Origin: Lumnitzera littorea
Taxonomy: Eukaryota; Streptophyta; Magnoliopsida; Myrtales; Combretaceae
Length of the DNA: 64,000 nucleotides
Direction of reading: 5' to 3'
Assembly (NCBI GenBank): GCA_024138015.1
Contig: JAMXBB010000011.1
Span: forward strand, 78,568,953 to 78,632,952
Shown: piece after piece, positions 60,801 through 64,000 of the stretch
Layout: the number at the start of each line of letters is the position of its first letter
Numbering within the stretch: the stretch's first letter is position 1
The notes under the pieces: generated by a model
Database searches by the model: none
Told to the model about the DNA's origin: nothing
What the model saw: the letters and a program-made list of their open reading frames with translations, nothing else
Translations under genes and position numbers: made by a program

Positions 60801-62852
60801 TCTTAGGAATTGGCTAACAACAGATGTAGTTGTCATTTATTGTAGAAATGTTCGAAGTTGTGATGCATTTTGGGTATGTAACCTCTGTGTGTGTCGCTTT
60901 CTTCAGCAGGTACTATATATATATATATATATACACATACAAGTAAATAGAAAAAAAAAAAAAAAAGAAAGAAAGAAAGAAAAAAAAAAGGAGTTCCAAA
61001 TGCAAGATATGGATCAAAAAGCATCTAATAACGAGGTCACATAACTATTTTTTGTTTTTATAATTAGTTTGCAGCAGTAGATTTATCTCTTTTATAGACC
61101 AAAGTATATAAACTATCACGAATTTGTTTAGCCACCAAAGATAATACACATGAAACCTCTGAATTGAGCTCACCTATCCGGCATAGGAGTTGCAATATAT
61201 ATGTGACAATGTGTCGGGTCTGTATTTTATTTTGCATAAACTCGTATTAAAATGAAAAAAAGTAAAGATATTAAATAGAGATCATAAATAATTAATTTAT
61301 ATTGCAATAGTATTTCTTTGTTTTGACACCATACAATTTCAATTTCGTATTTTACTTTCATAGTCATGTTACTAATCCTCTCGAATTCATTTCCCTAGCA
61401 ACCCACCGTATGCTTACCTTATTTTGCTAACAAAGAAATTCCCATAGATGGCACAATGGCGTTGAAATCCGTCTGAAAGTCAACTTTACTTTGTTTAGAA
61501 GCAAGATTTTTAGTACATTCGAGCCTTTTTTTCTTGTACCTAATGTTACCATAAATAATTATAAAACAAATCTATAAATCTATAGCGAAATTATTTAAAA
61601 GAGCCAGGTTGTCGTGATCTCGCAGTAATTGTTGAGAATATATCAAACAAATTTTATTATTTGTAAAAAAAAAAGAAAAAGAAAAAAAAGGAGAGAAACT
61701 TGCCTGGGATAGGGAGAACCCTTAATAGGTTTTTGACCGTACTTTCTCCATGCCCACAGATCTGATGGAACCACTTCTCCTGTTGCCCTACTGTTTGCTG
61801 CTGTTGGTGCAGGAATGCAAACAACCTTCTTCGTCTGATTCTTCCTGAAAATTACCATGTCAATATAATTATATTACAACCTTCATTTCGATTTGTACTT
61901 GAAAAAAGAGAAAATAAAAAGGATGTTGATGAAGAAAATGTAACATATAATAAAAGCCCTTTTGCATTAAACCTAGGTGTAATTGGTCATGTAAAATATT
62001 CTACTTTAGATGTAAAAAATACTGATTCTATCAAATGTTAGGTTCTTATTTTTTTCTTTATGAATTCATCCTTAAATTTGGTCCCATTTCTAGCCAAAAA
62101 TTCTAGTAGTGATTTAGTAAACAGTTGAATGATGGATTGGACGATTCTGTCTAGGGAATTGTAGATAATAGATGGACAAGCATATTCATAAACTACTTAA
62201 TTTAACTAAAACCTAGGTTACTTAACAGTCAATTAAATAGGCGCAATTATGTCCATAATAATCGATCTTACCTTCTTTTTATACCAATATTGCGTGGAGA
62301 AGAGATCTGCATCATTCCAGTGTTCTCTACCAAGCAATTCTTCGAGATATACTGGCTATTCGGATCCACACCCTGAAAATTATTCTTAATTGCACCGCAA
62401 GACACCGCCATGGTAGTCGAATCACACGGCGGTGCAGACAACTTATCCTCTGGAGAAATACCGAGCACATGACTATACATATCTCCGGGGCCCATCGAAT
62501 CTTGCTCTACAGCCGTCCGTGTAAATGTAGTGCTGATATTATTGCTGAAAGAACCAGTACTGTCTTCAACGCCCGCATACATGATATTCGATGAATTTGC
62601 GCTGTTGAACTTCCCCGAATTCGGAGCTTGTATTGCATCAAGTAGTGGATCCTTCATGTTGCAAAAGGGATCGCCGAAATTATCCGTGCGATCATCCATC
62701 ACTGGAGTAAAGAAGGGATGGTCATGAGACGGAAAGGACTGATGGTGCCATAATCCGGCTAGAGTTTCCGGAGCCATCCCGGAACCATAAGCCTTAGCTC
62801 CTTTATTACTAGCTAGAATTATATCATTTAAATCACCTTGATAATTCTCCAT
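57803..62852 (-). CDS. WRKY35: WRKY transcription factor, group IIe (WRKY14/WRKY35-like), three exons
   Basis: Exons on the minus strand: 62852-62272, 61844-61704 and 58322-57803 (stop TGA at 57805-57803), 413 aa. As in the family it should be a nuclear factor binding W-boxes (TTGAC). Residues 59-71 hold FGDPF and MKDPLL motifs; 182-195 hold QISSPRNIGIKRRK with a basic cluster that can serve as nuclear signal; WRKYGQK is at 226-232; the zinc finger is C246-X5-C252-X23-H276-X-H278. The C-terminal third is Ser/Asn/Asp-rich and ends acidic. The set GEVVPSDLW and GSPYPR and the zinc finger type mark group IIe, near Arabidopsis WRKY14/35 by recall; the exact orthologue is not proven. The start was chosen at ATG 62852 (MENYQGDLND), because the longer frame starts only with GTG at 62885. 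Intron 1 is GT-AG, intron 2 GC-AG. It is the only intact gene in the window. Confidence 0.93.
60168..60186. repeat. (TTA)n microsatellite in WRKY intron 2
   Basis: About six TTA units. Confidence 0.9.
60459..60526. repeat. Compound microsatellite (CAC/CA)n then (GAA)n in WRKY intron 2
   Basis: ACCATCACCATCACC is followed by about eight CA units and, after a short spacer, GAAGGAGAAGAAGAAGAAG. Non-coding and likely length-variable. Confidence 0.85.
60908..60995. repeat. (TA)n and poly(A)/GAAA repeats in WRKY intron 2
   Basis: About eleven TA units (60910-60932), then A-rich sequence with GAAA repeats. Confidence 0.85.
61697..61706 (-). other. Non-canonical GC splice donor of WRKY intron 2
   Basis: The minus strand reads CCCAG/GCAAGTTT, which matches the extended consensus of GC donors (AG/GCAAGT). 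Frame and the conserved R-G-Y-Y-R-C sequence require this site. Confidence 0.88.
61845..62271 (-). other. Intron 1 of the WRKY gene (GT-AG, 427 bp)
   Basis: The donor AAG/GTAAG and acceptor TTTCAG/GAAG on the minus strand join to give KRRKNQ in frame (phase 2). It lies just before the conserved region leading into the WRKY domain. Confidence 0.9.
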
Positions 62853-62887
62853 GACTTCTTGATCACAACTCGCGAAAAATTGCACAT
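62828..62887 (-). other. Upstream ORF overlapping the WRKY start codon
   Basis: ATG at 62887 opens a 19-codon frame (MCNFSRVV...) that ends with TAA at 62828. It therefore overlaps the main ATG at 62852 in a different frame. If the transcript includes it, it could lower initiation at the main start. It is not conserved-looking and may be chance. Confidence 0.45.
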
Positions 62888-64000
62888 TAATTCCCCTACT
62901 GATGCGAAGAAACTCAAGTAAGGATCAAGACTGGGATCATTTGACCTTAGTTTTAGTGGTGATAGCTAGATCTTCACACAACAAAACGTAAAGCGCACAT
63001 GGACGGCTTTAATTTAGTCATTCATTATATGGAAAAAAGAGAGAAGAATTCTGGCAAGTTTGGGCTTTAACTAGCTAGGAGGAATCAAATAGAGGAAGAG
63101 AGAAGATTTTTCAAATCTCAATCTCTTGTAAGGTATTGTTTTAATTGGATAGGGGGAGAGGGAGAGAGGGAAGGGGAGAGAGAGGCGCTGACTTTTCACA
63201 CAACACGGCTCTTCTCCATACGCAACTAGAAGGAGAGGGGTTATGCTGGGAACTATTTATCAAGTGCTAATATTGCCCATAATCTTTTTCAAATGTGACT
63301 TCATCTCGCGATAATTTTTTTCTTTTTTCTTTTTTTAATGGGCCGTGACTAAAACTGAAAAAATCGCAATTTATGAGTCTGTTAACGGTAGATTCGAAGT
63401 TTTAGTAGTATTTTGGGATTTTTTTTTTTCAAAAGCTATACTTAAAAATTTAATGGATTTAGAAATCTATATAGTTTGAGATTTTATTCAAAGTATGTGA
63501 TTTTATTTCAAAACCTATTACAATTTAATAGTATAAACATTGAATTCTGAATATAATGGATCTAAGTTTGATTTCTTTTTTTTTTTTAATATTTATAATA
63601 TGTGTAGTAGCTAGAGAGGAAAAAAAAGAAAAAAAAAAAAAGGATGAAATGGCTTTGAAGAGGTGAGCTGGGTCCTTGTGTGGTAGGTATGATATATCAA
63701 GGGGTCAAACATAATAGACTGGTTTTTGTTTTCGTACGAATGGTTCTATTTTGTAGTTAGTTACACATTATCTAATTATCTTATCATTCTTTTTCCAATT
63801 CTTCTAGTCAAACACTCTATCCCCTCCCCGACCTTACAAGATTATTATTAGGCACCCACAGCCCTTTATTAAAAAAAAAAAATTCAAATTGGAAAATAAG
63901 TGATGGGGAAGTAAAGAAGGTGGCAAGTAGCCGCATTTCTCGGGAACGTTTCGCTGTTAAGCCTCCAGTAGTTTTAATCGTGTAGGAATAATAATAATAA
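62888..64000 (-). promoter_or_regulatory. WRKY 5' leader and upstream region
   Basis: No other gene seen. On the minus strand a TATA-like ATAAATAG at 63260-63253 would give a leader of roughly 370 nt containing a strong CT-rich tract (63185-63151), a type common in plant 5' leaders. W-box cores TTGACC lie at 62941-62946 (plus strand) and 63708-63703 (minus strand), which would fit auto- or cross-regulation by WRKY proteins. Several short upstream ATGs occur in the leader. The transcription start is not known, so these assignments are inferred. Confidence 0.45.

Larger units (their letters stand above)
58323..61703 (-). other. Intron 2 of the WRKY gene (3.4 kb, GC-AG, inside the WRKY domain)
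   Basis: It splits the Arg codon of PYPR/GYYRC, the intron position conserved in most WRKY genes. The donor reads CAG/GCAAGT and the acceptor TTGCAG/GGGC. The only nearby GT would put four extra bases into the message and shift the frame. The intron is long, AT-rich and carries (ATT)n (about 60168-60186), (CA)n (about 60459-60475), (GAA)n (about 60500-60526), (TA)n (about 60912-60932) and A/GAAA-rich runs (60950-60990). I see no other gene in it. Confidence 0.9.

Noticed and set aside
62530..62727. Plus-strand open frame across WRKY exon 1
   Set aside because: Antisense shadow with no independent support.
62853..62885. N-terminal extension of the WRKY protein from GTG at 62885
   Set aside because: GTG is not an accepted default start in plant nuclear genes, and the family N-terminus matches the ATG at 62852.

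Overview
The window is AT-rich nuclear DNA from a flowering plant, most likely a eudicot. The evidence is one intron-containing WRKY transcription factor gene, decayed Ty3/gypsy and Ty1/copia LTR retrotransposons, a plant-mobile-domain pseudogene, and many microsatellites and A/T homopolymers. I cannot name the species. I see no prokaryotic operons, rRNA, tRNA or CRISPR arrays. Only one gene looks functional.

Layout. 1-4365: AT-rich intergenic DNA with a 121-bp tandem duplication. 4366-6373: a broken plant mobile domain (PMD) gene, followed by a 107-bp duplication and three consecutive hairpins (6671-7014). 7015-11351: retroelement debris, including a copia-like gag fragment (minus strand) and a small TRIM-like element. 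11357-18066: gypsy element A (plus strand, TSD AGAAG). 18072-21688: intergenic, with a 99-bp duplication and a strand-asymmetric GTG/GAT-rich tract. 21689-30729: gypsy element B (minus strand), inserted into a degenerate tandem array and itself interrupted in RNase H by a 2.7-kb insert that looks like a solo LTR (23998-26667). 30730-32721: the rest of that array, then unassigned DNA. 32727-42404: gypsy element C (minus strand, perfect TSD TAAGC), interrupted upstream of gag by a 3.1-kb solo-LTR-like insert with perfect TSD GGAAA (38309-41411). 42410-45643: intergenic. 45644-49093: copia element E (minus strand), lacking most of its integrase. 49147-52771: gypsy element D (plus strand), whose 5' half is deleted so that the LTR runs straight into reverse transcriptase. 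52777-57802: intergenic, with a further direct-repeat pair and pyrimidine-rich tracts. 57803-62852: the WRKY gene (minus strand, three exons), then its upstream region to the window end.

The WRKY protein (413 aa in my model) belongs to group IIe, WRKY14/WRKY35-like. It has an intact WRKYGQK signature and C2H2 zinc finger. Its second intron, at the conserved position inside the WRKY domain, must use a GC donor (GC-AG intron) to keep frame. The annotated start should be an ATG at 62852, because the longer open frame begins only at GTG.

Elements A-D belong to one related gypsy group. They share LTR termini, a polypurine tract of the type AGAGGGGA followed by TGATA, initiator-Met-type primer sites and protein sequence. 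All are full of stop codons and frameshifts, and two have lost the reverse transcriptase YFDD motif. None can be autonomous as read here.
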